DNA of 64,000 nucleotides from Anastatus disparis (taxonomy: Eukaryota; Arthropoda; Insecta; Hymenoptera; Eupelmidae), in assembly GCA_017163975.1 (NCBI GenBank), contig JAFFSR010000353.1:1554501-1618500 (forward strand), given 5' to 3'. The notes beneath the pieces were generated by a model. It saw nothing but the letters and a program-made list of their open reading frames with translations. It was not told the origin of the DNA and did no database searches. A program made the position numbers and the translations under genes. Below, piece after piece: positions 34,480 through 45,463 of the stretch; the stretch's first letter is position 1, and every line of letters starts with the position of its first letter.

Positions 34480-35702
34480 TCCACGTCAAACGGATAATGG
34501 CTCTGTCCAAAATTGTAGATCACCAAAAAAATTGTGTATGGGCTCAAAATTTTCGTCTTACACTCTTCTTTCTTTCGCAATGTGGCGAATTTAAAAATTT
34601 ACAATGGTGGCTCCAATATGGCGGCTCAAACCTAGAGATTTCATAAAAAAATTTCTAAACTTGATTTTAATTCATTCAAATGTGATTATACGTATTTTTT
34701 ATATCTGAAATCGATTCAGCGTTCAATTTTACATAGGAATATAGTATTGCACTCGAATTAAAAAAAATTTACAATGTCATCGGAAGGTCATATCGGGAAA
34801 TAATAGTTATTTCTCGAATTACTCATTGATCAATGTTGACTAGTGAGGAAATGAAGATACTGATAGGTAACTCGAGTCACTGAATCCAAATCTGATATCT
34901 GCTTAACCCTACCAGTCTCCATCAAGGTCATTTGAAGGTCAAATCGCGAACATCTTTTATTATTTGATAAGATTAAGACACCTATAAGTTTTACGTGATG
35001 CTGGATCCGAACTCGAGGCCCGTTGAAGTGTCAAACGACGTAATTACAGAAAAATTTGTTTCAAACTGTTGTTTCTTGGAGAACAAAAATTTTCTGTTAG
35101 TTAATATTAAATTAATTTTTACGTAATTACGTCGTTGGACACTCCAAGAGACCCCGAATTCGGATTCAGCGACACGTAAAACTTAAAGGTGTCCTAATCT
35201 TATCAAATGATGAAAGGTATTCGTGATTTGACCTTCAAATAACCTTGATGGAGATCTTGCATACCCTATAGGGTTAAGCGAACATCAGACTTGGAATTAG
35301 TGACTCGAGTTATCTATCAGTATTTTCATTTCCTCACTAATCAACATTGATCAATGAGTAATTCGAGAATCAACTACTATTTCGCGATATGACCTTCCGA
35401 TGAAATTGTAAATTTTTTTTACCTCGAGTGCAATACTATATTCCTATGTAAAATTGAACGCTGAATTGATTTCTGATATAAAAAAAATACGTATAATCAC
35501 ATTTAAATAAATTAAAATCAATTTTCGAAAATTTTTTATGAAATCCCTAGGTTTGAGCCGCCATATTGGAGCATCCATTTTGAATTTTTAAAATCGCCAG
35601 ATCGCAAAAGAAAGTAGAGTGTAAGACGAAAATTGTAAGCCCATACACGGTTTTTTTGGTGATCTACAATTTTGGACAGAGCCATTATCCGTTTGACGTG
35701 GA
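34480..35702. mobile_element. 1.22-kb TTAA foldback element
   Basis: TTAA at 34476-34479 and 35703-35706 enclose two arms of about 600 bp meeting near 35090. Ends TCCACGTCAAACGGATAATG and its inverse; shared inner blocks include GTGTAAGACGAAAATT, GAGCCGCCATATTGGA and ACGTAATTACGTCGT. No coding frame. Confidence 0.85.
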
Positions 35703-35705
35703 TTA

Positions 35706-35706
<1 letters not shown>

Positions 35707-35773
<67 letters not shown>

Positions 35774-35835
35774 TATATATAATATATATATAATATATAT
35801 ATAGTATATATATAGTATATATATAGTATATATAT
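35707..35835. repeat. CACACA-(TA)n microsatellite
   Basis: CACACA followed by more than 50 TA dinucleotides, then TATAG-type variants. Mirror image of 34391-34475 across the foldback element. Confidence 0.9.
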
Positions 35836-35851
35836 ATGTATAAAGTACTTG

Positions 35852-36514
35852 ATAGGAGAGTGTCACACCTCCGGATCAGGGATTTTGCTCAAATTTCGAG
35901 ATAAGTTTTCAGATGATAAAATATGGAAAAAGCTATAGTTGTCGTCACAAACACTCAATATTTCCCTAGTTGGAGACAATTAAAGAAAATCACTAAAAAA
36001 GTTACTAGATTTTTAAACGCATATAGCTCTTGAGCATTGATAGCTAGAAGCTTGAAACTTTTTTTAAAATAAAGCTGAGCTCAAATTCTTTTGAAACAAT
36101 AGTTACAGCATATCACAATATTATTTTTTCCCGAAATTAAAGCGTAATAAGGATTGGACCTGAATTTTCTTTTTTAAACAGTAATTAATAATAAAAGCTG
36201 AAATTAGGTTCAATCCTTATTACGCTCTAACTTTGGGAAAAAATAATATTTTGATATTCTGTAACTGCTGTTTCAAAGGGATTTGAGCTCAGCTTTAATT
36301 TAAAAAAGTTTTGAGCTTCTAGCTATCAATGCTAAAGAGCTTTATGCGTTTAAAAATCTAGTAACTTTTTTAGTGATTTTCTTTAATTCCCTGTAACTGG
36401 GGAAATATTGAGTGTTTATGACTATAACTTTAGCTTTTTTCATATTTTATCATCTGAAAACTTATCCCGAAGTTTGAGCAAAATCTGTGATCCGGAGGTG
36501 TGACACTCTCCTAG
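35852..36514. mobile_element. Family B foldback MITE, copy 2
   Basis: Ends TAGGAGAGTGTCACACCTCC and its inverse; arms of about 330 bp. Right flank TTA (36515-36517); left flank TTG, probably a mutated TTA. Same family as 43059 and 52809. Confidence 0.9.
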
Positions 36515-36641
36515 TTAGTGATAGTCATTTTTTCCACATAGCACAAAACCTAAAAATCTGTTATTTGAAACATGTAAATCTCTCTAGAGAGCGAGAGTAT
36601 ACAATAATTTACTAATAAACTTTTTCTTTTAATCACAATAG
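36515..36641. other. Probable intron sequence upstream of the kinase exon
   Basis: Ends in a T-rich tract (CTTTTTCTTTTAATCACA) and the acceptor AG at 36640-36641. The intron start lies further left, probably beyond the inserted MITE. Confidence 0.6.
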
Positions 36642-36845
36642 GCCACAAAAAAAGCTTTGTTTCCCGGAGATTCAGAAATAGATCAACTTTTTAGGATTTT
36701 TCGTACTTTGGGTACACCAGATGAAAACATATGGCCAGGTGTCTCACAGCTCCAAGATTACAAGTCTATGTTTCCCCGATGGGAACCTCGTAATCTCAAT
36801 GAGGTTGTACCAATGTTTGACGATGAAGCAAAAGATTTATTCATG
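36642..36845 (+). CDS. Cdk2: Internal exon of a cyclin-dependent kinase, CDK2 type
   Basis: A 204-bp exon of 68 codons in phase 0 on both sides. The acceptor is a T-rich tract plus AG at 36640-36641 and the donor is GTAAGT at 36846. It encodes the start of the CDK C-lobe after the APE/WYR region: [43 protein letters not shown], then a region ending DLFM just before the usual ML.YDP segment. [20 protein letters not shown] is diagnostic of the CDK1/2 group. ALFPG and FPRW favour CDK2 over CDK1. The exon is intact and under evident constraint, unlike everything around it. The kinase would phosphorylate cell-cycle targets with cyclin E/A. I found no other exon of the gene here, so its introns must exceed the window or this is an isolated exon copy. 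Confidence 0.85.
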
Positions 36846-38175
36846 GTAAGTTAAAAAAGTAAATTAAAAATATAAATTTTAAGCTTTTATATTGTATTGA
36901 GATGATAAAATTTATTTTTGATCTAATTATTTTGGTCAAATTCATGTTATTTATTATAATTACTTTCAGAAACTTTTTTTAGTAATTTTATTATGATTAA
37001 AATGCTGTCTTTTATCTAAACTGTAGTAATATCTATAAAAAAAATTTTTTCTATTATTAATAAACATTATCAGACCTTTTCTTAAAGGCAACTGTGGCAG
37101 GTCTTAATAGAGACAATTAAAAAAAAATACTAAAAGATTACGGGAGATTAAGATAGTTAAAATGACACCCCTCGAGGATTTGGAACTTAGTTCAATGGAT
37201 GGTCGACATATATTAAATAATAATTTTTGAGAACATCAAAACCCCCCTTCCCCACAATTTCCTCCATCGTCTACATAAAAAGTGTTTTTTTTTAATTAAT
37301 AAATGTTTGTTGACACCTTAATTACTATTACAAAATTTGACAAAATTCTGACATATTTTTTGCATAAATACGTATAAAAAAAGTTACCGTTCATTCATTG
37401 ATCACACAAACTAACCTTAAAAAGCTTCTAAAAACTTATATTTATAGATTTACCATTTAAAGATGTAAAAAAGATATTTGGTAAAAAGTTAAAAAAAAAT
37501 GATCTTAATAGTAGTGGTTTTTTGCTGTAACGTTCTAATTAATAATAAAAAAACATGAATACATGTATTTTCATTTTAAAAAATACGTTAAAGTCCTGTT
37601 ACACTGAACCGACGCGTAACAGGTATATCTATTTGCATGGCAGAGTGTAGAAAAGATGGATTTCTTTTGTGAGCTCGAGAATTCATACGCAATCGGAAGG
37701 GATAGAGAGGAAAAAAGTTTTGTGAATAAATACTCAGCTTACCTCTGAAAAGAAAGAAAGAAAGAAAAGGGGAGGTGGGCGCCCCCTCCTACGCCCCCTA
37801 CGAGTGAGGTACTTTCTGCCCGGATCATCGCTTAAAGGCTCCATATCCTAGGTATCTAGATACCCAGGGTAGGGTAGCGTACCCGCGAGTCCAGTTACCT
37901 CTCCTTGAAGAAAGGAAGAAGGAAGAATTTTATCAGATAAGAGGTAGTTAATGCATTAACAGTAGTAGCATTTTTACATTATCGAAGAATGAGGAATTTA
38001 ACGGCATGAAAAATCTTAAGTTTTAGAGATTTAATTTGGTTGCAGGAAAAAAGTTTCAGTGAACTGGAACTGAAAAAAAACCTGCATAGTACAATGGTGT
38101 TTTAAGTATATTTATCGCGCTTTGTAGCAGAGTAGAAAAGTTTTTACAGAACAGAGGATGCTTACCTCTGAATTC

Positions 38176-38186
<11 letters not shown>
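36846..38186. other. Intron or spacer with GC-richer patch
   Basis: AT-rich, with a GC-richer patch at about 37600-37930 (GGAGGTGGGCGCCCCCTCCT, TAGGTATCTAGATACCCAGG). CCTGTTAC and GTAACAGG bracket its start. The hexamer-like ACCTCTGAA occurs on both sides (about 37742 and 38165). It could be a solo LTR, but I cannot show the ends. Confidence 0.4.

Positions 38187-38241
<55 letters not shown>
38187..38241. repeat. (TA)n microsatellite
   Basis: About 27 TA repeats. Confidence 0.95.
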
Positions 38242-38243
<2 letters not shown>

Positions 38244-38469
38244 TTATCACTTTATATAGCGAACAAAACGAAACCGACTGATATACCGGTCCCTAAATCA
38301 TAAAAGTGTCATCTATCATCTAGAGCTAATTTTGTCGTTTATTCGATATGTGAAGAGTTTCTTCACGTTAGTGACTTTAATAAATTAAAAGACGTTAAAT
38401 TTTCAAGTGACGTTTTTGCTATATGTTCACACTCTTCAAAACACTCTTCAAAACTAAACCTCAAATTTA

Positions 38470-39841
38470 GACAATGTCACACTCGATGATCAAACTAAAG
38501 CAATTATTGCTGAAGTTAAACTCAATGAAGTAAATAGAGTGCAAGAAAAACTGCATTTGGAAGTGAAAAGTAATTTAAATAAAAATAGTTCACTGAATAG
38601 TACAATCTTGCAAGATGATGAGTTTGAAGTTAGAGCAGCATTGAGAGAAAACATTTCACTCAGATAACTCAATGAGGAATTAAAAAGTAAAAATGATCTT
38701 TTGACAGATATATTAAATCTTATGAAATACAGTAAACGAACTTATACTGAAATTATTAATAATAAAATTAGTTATAAAACAACTAAAATTTATAATGTTC
38801 CAGATATTAAAATTAAATAAAAAGTGTCAAGTATTACTGATGGAGATGTCTACAAGGAAGTTAATGATGTTATTAAAGACGAGATAATTGGGTCCTTGTA
38901 TGAAAAATTTTTTTTTAATCTATTATATCCGTCATTTAGAAAAAGAAAAAAATAAAGGACATATATTTTTTCTTTTATCATAAAAATGAAAACTCAAAAA
39001 TATAGAAACAGTTAAATTTGTGTGACGTCATTTACATTGGCGCTATATCTATATATATATATATACATATAAAATTGTATTAACTTATACCGGCTATAAA
39101 TTTTGCAGTTTACCATAATTTAAAAAAACAAAAAAATACGGGCCCTTTACTTTTTTGTAACTGACGGATATGATGCATTTTTTCATGCAAGAACCAAATT
39201 CTACCAATAAAAAAGTATTTCTAACAAAGACTAATGAAACTATTATCAAATTTTATTTGTTATTTATAATAAATTATCAGTACTAGAGATGATTATGTTG
39301 ATAAAGCATGTGATAATTTGAAATAGATTCTTGAGAGTGACTGTGATGTTTCAATTCAACAATCTGTTAATCCTAAAATTAAAGTATTTGGAATGGCTAA
39401 TTTTTTCGACAGAAACATGATATTAATGAGCGTAACTTCTATGAATTAACTGAAAAATGTAAGATAATAAATACTTTTAATTGTGCTAATAATATAAGGA
39501 GTGCAATCATTGAACTGTCTCTTGTATTATATGAAGTTCTAGTGAATGAAGAATAAAAAATATATATTGGTTGTCGGTGCTGTAAAGCTTTTGATGCTTT
39601 GAACATTTCAATATGTCCTAAGTGTGCAAGATGTAACCACAATGCTAAAAAGTGTACTAATATACATAAATGTATATATTGTGCTGAAAACCACTTATCA
39701 AAAGATTGTAATAATAAGCAGCCTGCATATGTGCATTGTCTGTATGTAAACGAGAACTATGGTCAAATTTATAAAACCGATTATTATGCAGGAGATGTCA
39801 AAGCCTCTGAAATTCTGAAAAAAAGGTTGCATATAATATAG
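38470..39841 (+). pseudogene. LINE ORF1, broken: coiled coil and zinc knuckles
   Basis: A first part (38470-38819) encodes a Glu/Lys/Asn-rich helical stretch (AIIAEVKLNEVNRVQEKLHL, then LNEELKSKNDLLTDILNLM) with internal stops. A later part (39599-39841) carries CysHis knuckles: CPKCARCNHNAKKC, then CIYCAENHLSKDC. Coiled coil then CCHC knuckles is the usual order in ORF1 of several LINE clades. The part between is frame-shifted, and a stretch near 39050 is (TA)n. It is followed at 40071 by the endonuclease of the same element. Confidence 0.65.
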
Positions 39842-40070
39842 CTAACACAGCTTATTCTTCCAAGCCTATCATACCTAACTTCATTGGATCCAAGACACCA
39901 TTTAGTCTGTTAATCAATTAGCATAGCATGGTTCAATTTTTCATGGATGGTAATGCAGGTGTTTCTAATCTTCAAGCTCAGTCGACGAAACAGAAGAGAT
40001 CTTCTATCGTAACAAGAAACAATGCGTCTGATCAACGTGAACTTGTGCAATTTCTTTTATAGATTTCTAT

Positions 40071-41787
40071 TTGGATTTAGTTAATTCTATTCAAAATGAA
40101 TTGATAAATGAAACAATCTTTTATAAATTAAATTTTTTAGACAAACATATAAAGGCTAACGATGAAAATATTTTATTAGTAAATATTAGGAGTTTAAATG
40201 CAAATTTTTGTAATCTAAATGTATTTGTTGAAAGTCTAGAAGTAAAACCCTGCATAATTGTATGCACTAAAACCAGAGTGCTTGATCACTTAAATTGTTT
40301 TGGCTTGAAGGGTTATAAAATTTTTTATAATCACAATATCATTAACATAGCAAATGGTATAGTCATATATGTTAAAAATGATATTAATAATGATACAACT
40401 ACTGTTAAAATGGGTGGACTATCGGTTACAAAATCAATAATCTACTTGAATAATAATAAAGGATTCACCGTTTCGGGTGTGTATTGGTTTCATGATTTGC
40501 CAAAGATGATTTAATTGATTTAAATTAAAAAATTATCTGGAAAGTTATAACAACGTAAACGATCACATGTTATTAGGTGATTTTAATATTTACCTAATCA
40601 ATCTTGATATAATTAGCCAGGAACATTTAAATAATCTTTTAGAAAAAGGTTTTAAACCAGTTTTTTTATACGATAACTCGACCATCTGTTTGCAACGTTG
40701 GAAAGGGTTTGTGTATAGATAATATTTTTACAAAGACCTATTCGATTGAAGTAAAGTCTTCTAAGTATAAAAACTTGTTTAACGATCATTATCCTCTTTT
40801 TTATCAATTAATAAAATCAAAAATTCTGATAAAACTCAATCTTATACTCAGATCAATTACAAAAAATTAAATAAAATAGTTGCTTATCAGAACTGGTCTA
40901 AAATATTGTCTCTACATAATTCTAATTAGGCTATTGATCGATTAATTAATCTAATTTATAGATGTACTAATTGAGCTAAAAAGAGCAATAAAAAATCTAA
41001 ACGTAATCATAAACTAGAAGCTAGGAAAAAATGGATTACTTCAGAAATAATGAAATCTTGTGCAAAAAAAACATTGTACTTAGCTTTGAAATTGAATTCA
41101 ACAAATTATCTTATTAAGAGGCGGTCGGAACCATTCGCCGCTTGGTGGCGCTGCAGTCAGGTGAGAGAAAAATATAAAATATTTTTTATACAGCAATTTA
41201 AAATTTACTGAAACAATAATATACTTTTAATCTTGTCATTTCCTCTAGCCATATATATGTAGAATAATTATTAATATTAATCTTGTTTGAAAAGTCTAAA
41301 ATAGTGTTATAAAGCAAAAAATTCGGCGCGAGGTAAGGCCGACGTAAACATTAGTATACATAATTCTTTAGTATTGCTCTCACTGTCGTACTAAAGGAAG
41401 GTGCACGCATGTTTACATCGGTCCTACGTTGCATCGCATTTTTCGCTTTATAACAATATTTTAGACTTAGAACAAGATAAGTATTAATAATTATTCGACA
41501 TATATATGGCTAGAGGAAATGACAACATTAAAAGTATAATGTCGTCTCCAAAAATTGTAAATAGCTGTATAAAAAATATTTAATAGATTTCTCTCACCTG
41601 ACCGTAGCGCCACCCTGTATGTAGCGACGAATAGACCCGACCGCCTCTTAAGACTGATTATAAATATTATAATAGAATCTCAAATAAACTGATCAAATTA
41701 GCTAAGCTGATATATGATAGGGACACTGTTAGGATGAATTGTAATAACCCCAGAAACCTATGAAATGTTACGAACCCTTTAACGACC
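40071..41787 (+). pseudogene. LINE ORF2 N-terminal half: endonuclease, broken
   Basis: The AP-endonuclease domain begins with ILLVNIRSLNANFCNLNVFV, then PCIIVCTKTRV (usual TETW altered), GYKIFYN, GIVIYVKN, and later LLGDFNIYL (about 40570). Then comes the linker before the reverse transcriptase (KKWITSEIMKSC, ISNKLIKLAKLIYDRD, NNPRNL). Several stops and frameshifts lie between 40515 and 41000. The MITE at 41118-41647 splits the linker; removing it with one TTAA gives one continuous frame. The frame is lost at about 41787, at a TTAA that may be the left end of the piggyBac relic. Pieces at 48125 and 50561 may be the rest of the same element. Confidence 0.7.
41118..41647. mobile_element. TTAA-flanked foldback MITE, GAGGNGGTCGG family, copy 2
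   Basis: A 530-bp near-palindrome between TTAA at 41114-41117 and 41648-41651, with ends GAGGCGGTCGG and its exact inverse. It matches the copy at 2110-2630 through CAGGTGAGAG, AATATTTTTTATACAG and AGTCTAAAATA. It interrupts the LINE linker frame. Confidence 0.9.
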
Positions 41788-41924
41788 AAGACCCTGAATT
41801 TTTAACATCTTATTCAAAACTTTTTTTTTACTAAAAAAAAGGTTTGAAAAAATTTTTTAAAAGATCATACCCGATGTATTTTGAGCTGTTCTTTCGAATG
41901 GTGATACCGATATTCTACTCAAAT

Positions 41925-42290
41925 ACTCCTAAAGAAGAATATGACGTGTTTTTCACCAAAAAAAGTTGAAAAGTTTGGAAATTTTTAACTTTATTAATTC
42001 TTTTTATAAGAGAAATGCAATGACAATAATTTAAAACACTGCAAAAAAGTGCAATCAATGTTCAAATATTACGGGAAAATTTTTTCATAATTATAAAATA
42101 TTTGAAAATGGCCATATTATTTAAAATACTCCTGAAAAAAATATGGCGTGTTTTTCACGAAAAAAAAATTGAAAAAATTTAGAAATTTTCAATTTTTGAA
42201 TTTTTTTTATACTAAAAACGCAATGACAATAATTCAAATCATTGCAAAAAAAATGCAATTGATATGCAAACATCATGGAAAAAGTTTTGA
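41925..42290. repeat. Subterminal tandem duplication of about 200 bp
   Basis: AATACTCCTAAAGAAGAATA and the matching AATACTCCTGAAAAAAATAT start two copies at about 41924 and 42118. Each is followed by GTGTTTTTCAC and later by CAATGACAATAATT. Confidence 0.75.
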
Positions 42291-42513
42291 GGCGACTCAT
42301 TCAACAGCTAAGTAGAAATTTGTGTTTCATTTTACTGTTAGTATGACCTAAAGACAACAGTGTGGACGTGGTAAAATTATGTCTCCTTTGGGGTTATTGA
42401 TTTCAGTGAATTCCCTTACCTCTCACCGTTGGGGGTGCTTCCGATCACAGTAGTCACTATCCGAGGTGCTTGATTATCGTGAGTAGCCTCGCCTTTCACA
42501 GACTCTTTGTAAT

Positions 42514-44210
42514 TCAATGCTTATTTTTCATACACGATTGACAAAGAGTTATGTAACAGGACCGACAAAACAAAAACGTTCTTCGTCTACAACCGAAACA
42601 TTTTATTTGTTGATTTAGATTTATTGTTATATGTTTCGTTTTTTTCATCTGACCTTTTTCTATGTAACTTTTAGCTAGTGACACCACAAATTCCTTAGTT
42701 CTAATTTTTTTCGTACCATCTCCACATGCATTGAAAATAACTACTAAATTTACGATGTCTGTCTGAATCAATCGAATAAAACCGGCCCAAGTCCATTTTT
42801 TTGAACGCATGCTCGGCATAACATTATTACAGTGTCCATCATACAAATCTACTCCACCCATGAAACGATTGTAAAGATGGAATGCTTGCGAAAATTGTAT
42901 ATCTATTTTTGTTTTTGCATTAGCACGATATCTTTTTGTAAGTAGTGAAGGAGTTACTCCAGCAGTTGTAGATACAACTGATACTAATTTTGAGTTCATA
43001 ATAGTTACATAGTTTATTCAACTATTAACACCATACTTCACTGCATATGTCCCTCTTACTAGGAGAGTGTCACACCTCCGGATCACGGATTCTGCTCAAA
43101 CTTCGGGATAAGTTTTCAGATGATAAAATATGGAAAAAGCTAAAGTTACAGTCATAAATACTCAATATTTCCCTAGTTACAGGCAATTAAAGAAAATCAC
43201 TAAAAAGGTTACTAGATTTTTAAACGCATATAGTTCTTTAGCATTGATAGCTACAAGCTTGAAACTTTTTTTAAATTAAAGCTGAGCTCAAATCCTTTCG
43301 AAACAGTAGTTACAGCATATCAAAATATTATTTTTTCCCAAAGTTAGAGCGTGATAAACATTGGACCTGATTTTTTTTTTTTTAAACATTAATTAATAAT
43401 AAAAGCTGAAATTAGGTCCAATCCTTATTACGCTCTAACTTTGGGAAAAAATAATATTTTGATATGCTGTAACTACTGTTTCGAAAGAATTTGAGCTCAG
43501 CTTTAATTTAAAAAAAGTTTCAAGCTTGTAGCTATCAATGCTAAAGAACTATATGCGTTTAAAAATCTAGTAACTTTTTTAGTGATTTTCTTTAATTGCC
43601 TGTAACTAGGGAAATATTGAGTATTTATGACTATAACTTTAGCTTTTTCCATATTTTATCATCTGAAAACTTATCCCGAAGTTTGAGCAAAATCCGTGAT
43701 CCGGAGGTGTGACACTCTCCTAGTTAGTGATTTTTCATTGATGGTATTCTTTTCACTCATTTGGTTCTCTCTAATAGTATCAGTACATTTTCATCTCAGT
43801 TTATTCGAATATACAACGAAATCTAAATTGGTAAAAAAATTGTCAAAATAATGATAGTATAGACGAATTTTTCCGGCGGCTGTCTTTGCAAAAAACGGCT
43901 CAAGTAAATTGAGCACTTCGCGAGAACCCAATGCATACTTACCTAATTTATCACCAACTGGTGAATTTTTCCCACAATACTGGTCGAAATTTAGTAAGTA
44001 CCCATCAGCTGCGCAAAGCACCCAAAATTCTAGTTCAAAGCGTACTGGTTTCCCGCGGATAAACTGCTTCAGTAATGTTCTTACCTAAGATTTAGCCCTC
44101 ATCTCGTCAATTGATCAAACAGTTTGCTAAATGCCAAAAGTTAAAATATTTTTCTGAAATATTTTCATGATTGGACGAACACGTTACGCCTTATCATTCG
44201 GATCATTGTC
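42514..44210 (-). pseudogene. piggyBac-type transposase, interrupted by a family B MITE
   Basis: Minus-strand order: KQFIRGKPVRFELEFWVLCA and GYLLNFDQYCG (about 44080-43970), then DKLGKYALGSREVL and YYHYFDNFFTNLDFV (to 43791), which is the catalytic core with the YxDNFFTS motif. DTIREN follows at about 43770. After the MITE (43059-43723) come RGTYAVKYG, the C-terminal FHLYNRFMGGVDLYD and KKWTWAGF, and the terminal Cys-rich domain (CFGCRRRT, FCRSCYITLCQSC) ending at 42514. There are in-frame stops at about 43796 and 43017 and further ones upstream. The N-terminal third is gone. The family cuts and pastes at TTAA without leaving a footprint. Confidence 0.85.
43059..43723. mobile_element. Family B foldback MITE, copy 3 (665 bp)
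   Basis: Ends CTAGGAGAGTGTCACACCTC and its inverse, flanked by TTA at 43056-43058 and 43724-43726. Removing it with one TTA restores the piggyBac frame, so the 3-bp duplication is confirmed by the host reading frame. A TTA/TAA duplication is the habit of PIF/Harbinger elements. Confidence 0.95.
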
Positions 44211-44751
44211 AGTCGCTTTCGCATATTTCAAATTTTTTTTATAGTTTTAAAGTTCTTACAGGACGTTGCCGAAGAAAGTACTGGGCATGATAAAAAAGGA
44301 TCTGTTAATAAAGTTGATAAAGTTGAAAAAATTGAAAATTTTTTTGGTAAAAAACACGTCATATTCTTCTTTGGGATTATTTTAGCAAAAAGTCGGTATC
44401 TCCATTCGAAAGAACAGTTCAAAATACGTCGGATATGATCTTTAGTTGAAAAAAAGTCCTCTAAGAAGTTGTCTGAAAATTGCTTATTGAATTTTAAGTT
44501 TTTTGGGATTTTGCGAAATATGGCTATTTTAAAAAGGTTATAGTAGTTTACGTTACTAATGCAGAAAGTCGGCGATAGCCGCATGCGCGAAGGTTGTCAT
44601 TTGCTATTGTTATTGTTATATGCTATTGTTTACATTGTTTTTCCTAACAAGTTTCGGAAAATTCGACAGTGTTCGAAAGAAATAGAAAGTTTATGTTTGT
44701 TCAAACAATTAACCGAAACTGAATATTATTTATTAATCAAAGTGAAATTAA

Positions 44752-44990
44752 ACGGTTGTTAATTATTTCTATTTCTATGTATAGCACCACTTATCAAGCT
44801 AAAGAGTGGGAAAACAATAACGTGACGCACAAAGAGCACGCGCTTGTATCTACTTTTTAAAATAAAATGTAACGGTTGTTAATTATCCCCTCTTTTAAGT
44901 AGAGACGCACATAGCATATTGAAAAATAAAGAAACAAATACGTCACGTATAAAAAGCACGCACTTATTACATTCTTTGTTTAATTTTTTT
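44752..44990. repeat. Imperfect tandem duplication, about 120-bp period
   Basis: AACGGTTGTTAATTAT occurs at about 44752 and 44872, each followed about 75 bp later by ACGTGACGCACAAAGAGCAC or the similar ACGTCACGTATAAAAAGCAC. Confidence 0.6.
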
Positions 44991-45463
44991 TAATGTTTAA
45001 ATTTTAGTTTAATGTTTCCTGCATTTTACGACGATTCGTATTTTTGTATAAAAATTAATGATACTACTTTTTTTCAAACAAAGAATATGTTTTTAAATTA
45101 TAATTGTAATAATAACTTTCGCATAAAAAATAACTTCCGCGTGAAAATATAGATCACTTTCGGAACGGAAACGCGTACCGAAAAACGAACTTTCCGAACG
45201 CCGTTAGGAGAAAAATATTTTATAATCATGAAAAAATTTTCCCGTAATATTTGAATATTAATTGCACTTTTTTGCAGTATTTTAAATTATTGTCATTTTG
45301 ACCATATCTAGTATTTTCAAGGTCATTGAAATATGAAAATAACAACCCATATATCGAATTTGATAGACCTTCATCAATTCACGTACAAGCTCATAATAAT
45401 CAAAAAATTAAAAATACCTCATAAACAATTACAATAGACATATTCTTTTGTATCAACTTGTGT

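Larger units (their letters stand above)
41788..45300 (-). mobile_element. piggyBac-like transposon relic
   Basis: Contains a broken piggyBac-type transposase on the minus strand. Its non-coding ends carry inverted repeats: about 42013-42100 matches the inverse of 45215-45296 (CAAATATTACGGGAAAATTT), and about 41860-41999 matches the inverse of 44290-44450 (AATATGACGTGTTTTT). The left end TTAACGACCAAGACCC fits a TTAA-flanked terminus; the right end is not defined, so the outer limits are approximate. Confidence 0.6.

Noticed and set aside
34362..35866. Tyr/Ile-rich open frames at both ends of the 1.22-kb foldback
   Set aside because: Translations of (TA)n microsatellites and foldback arms.
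36969..36990. AG followed by AAACTTTTT as the next Cdk2 exon (expected to begin Lys-Leu)
   Set aside because: After two residues the wording departs from the CDK family and meets a stop; no donor follows.
44228..44584. 118-codon minus frame in the piggyBac relic as a gene
   Set aside because: It spans the inverted non-coding end of the element, whose mirror at 41860-41999 is not coding.
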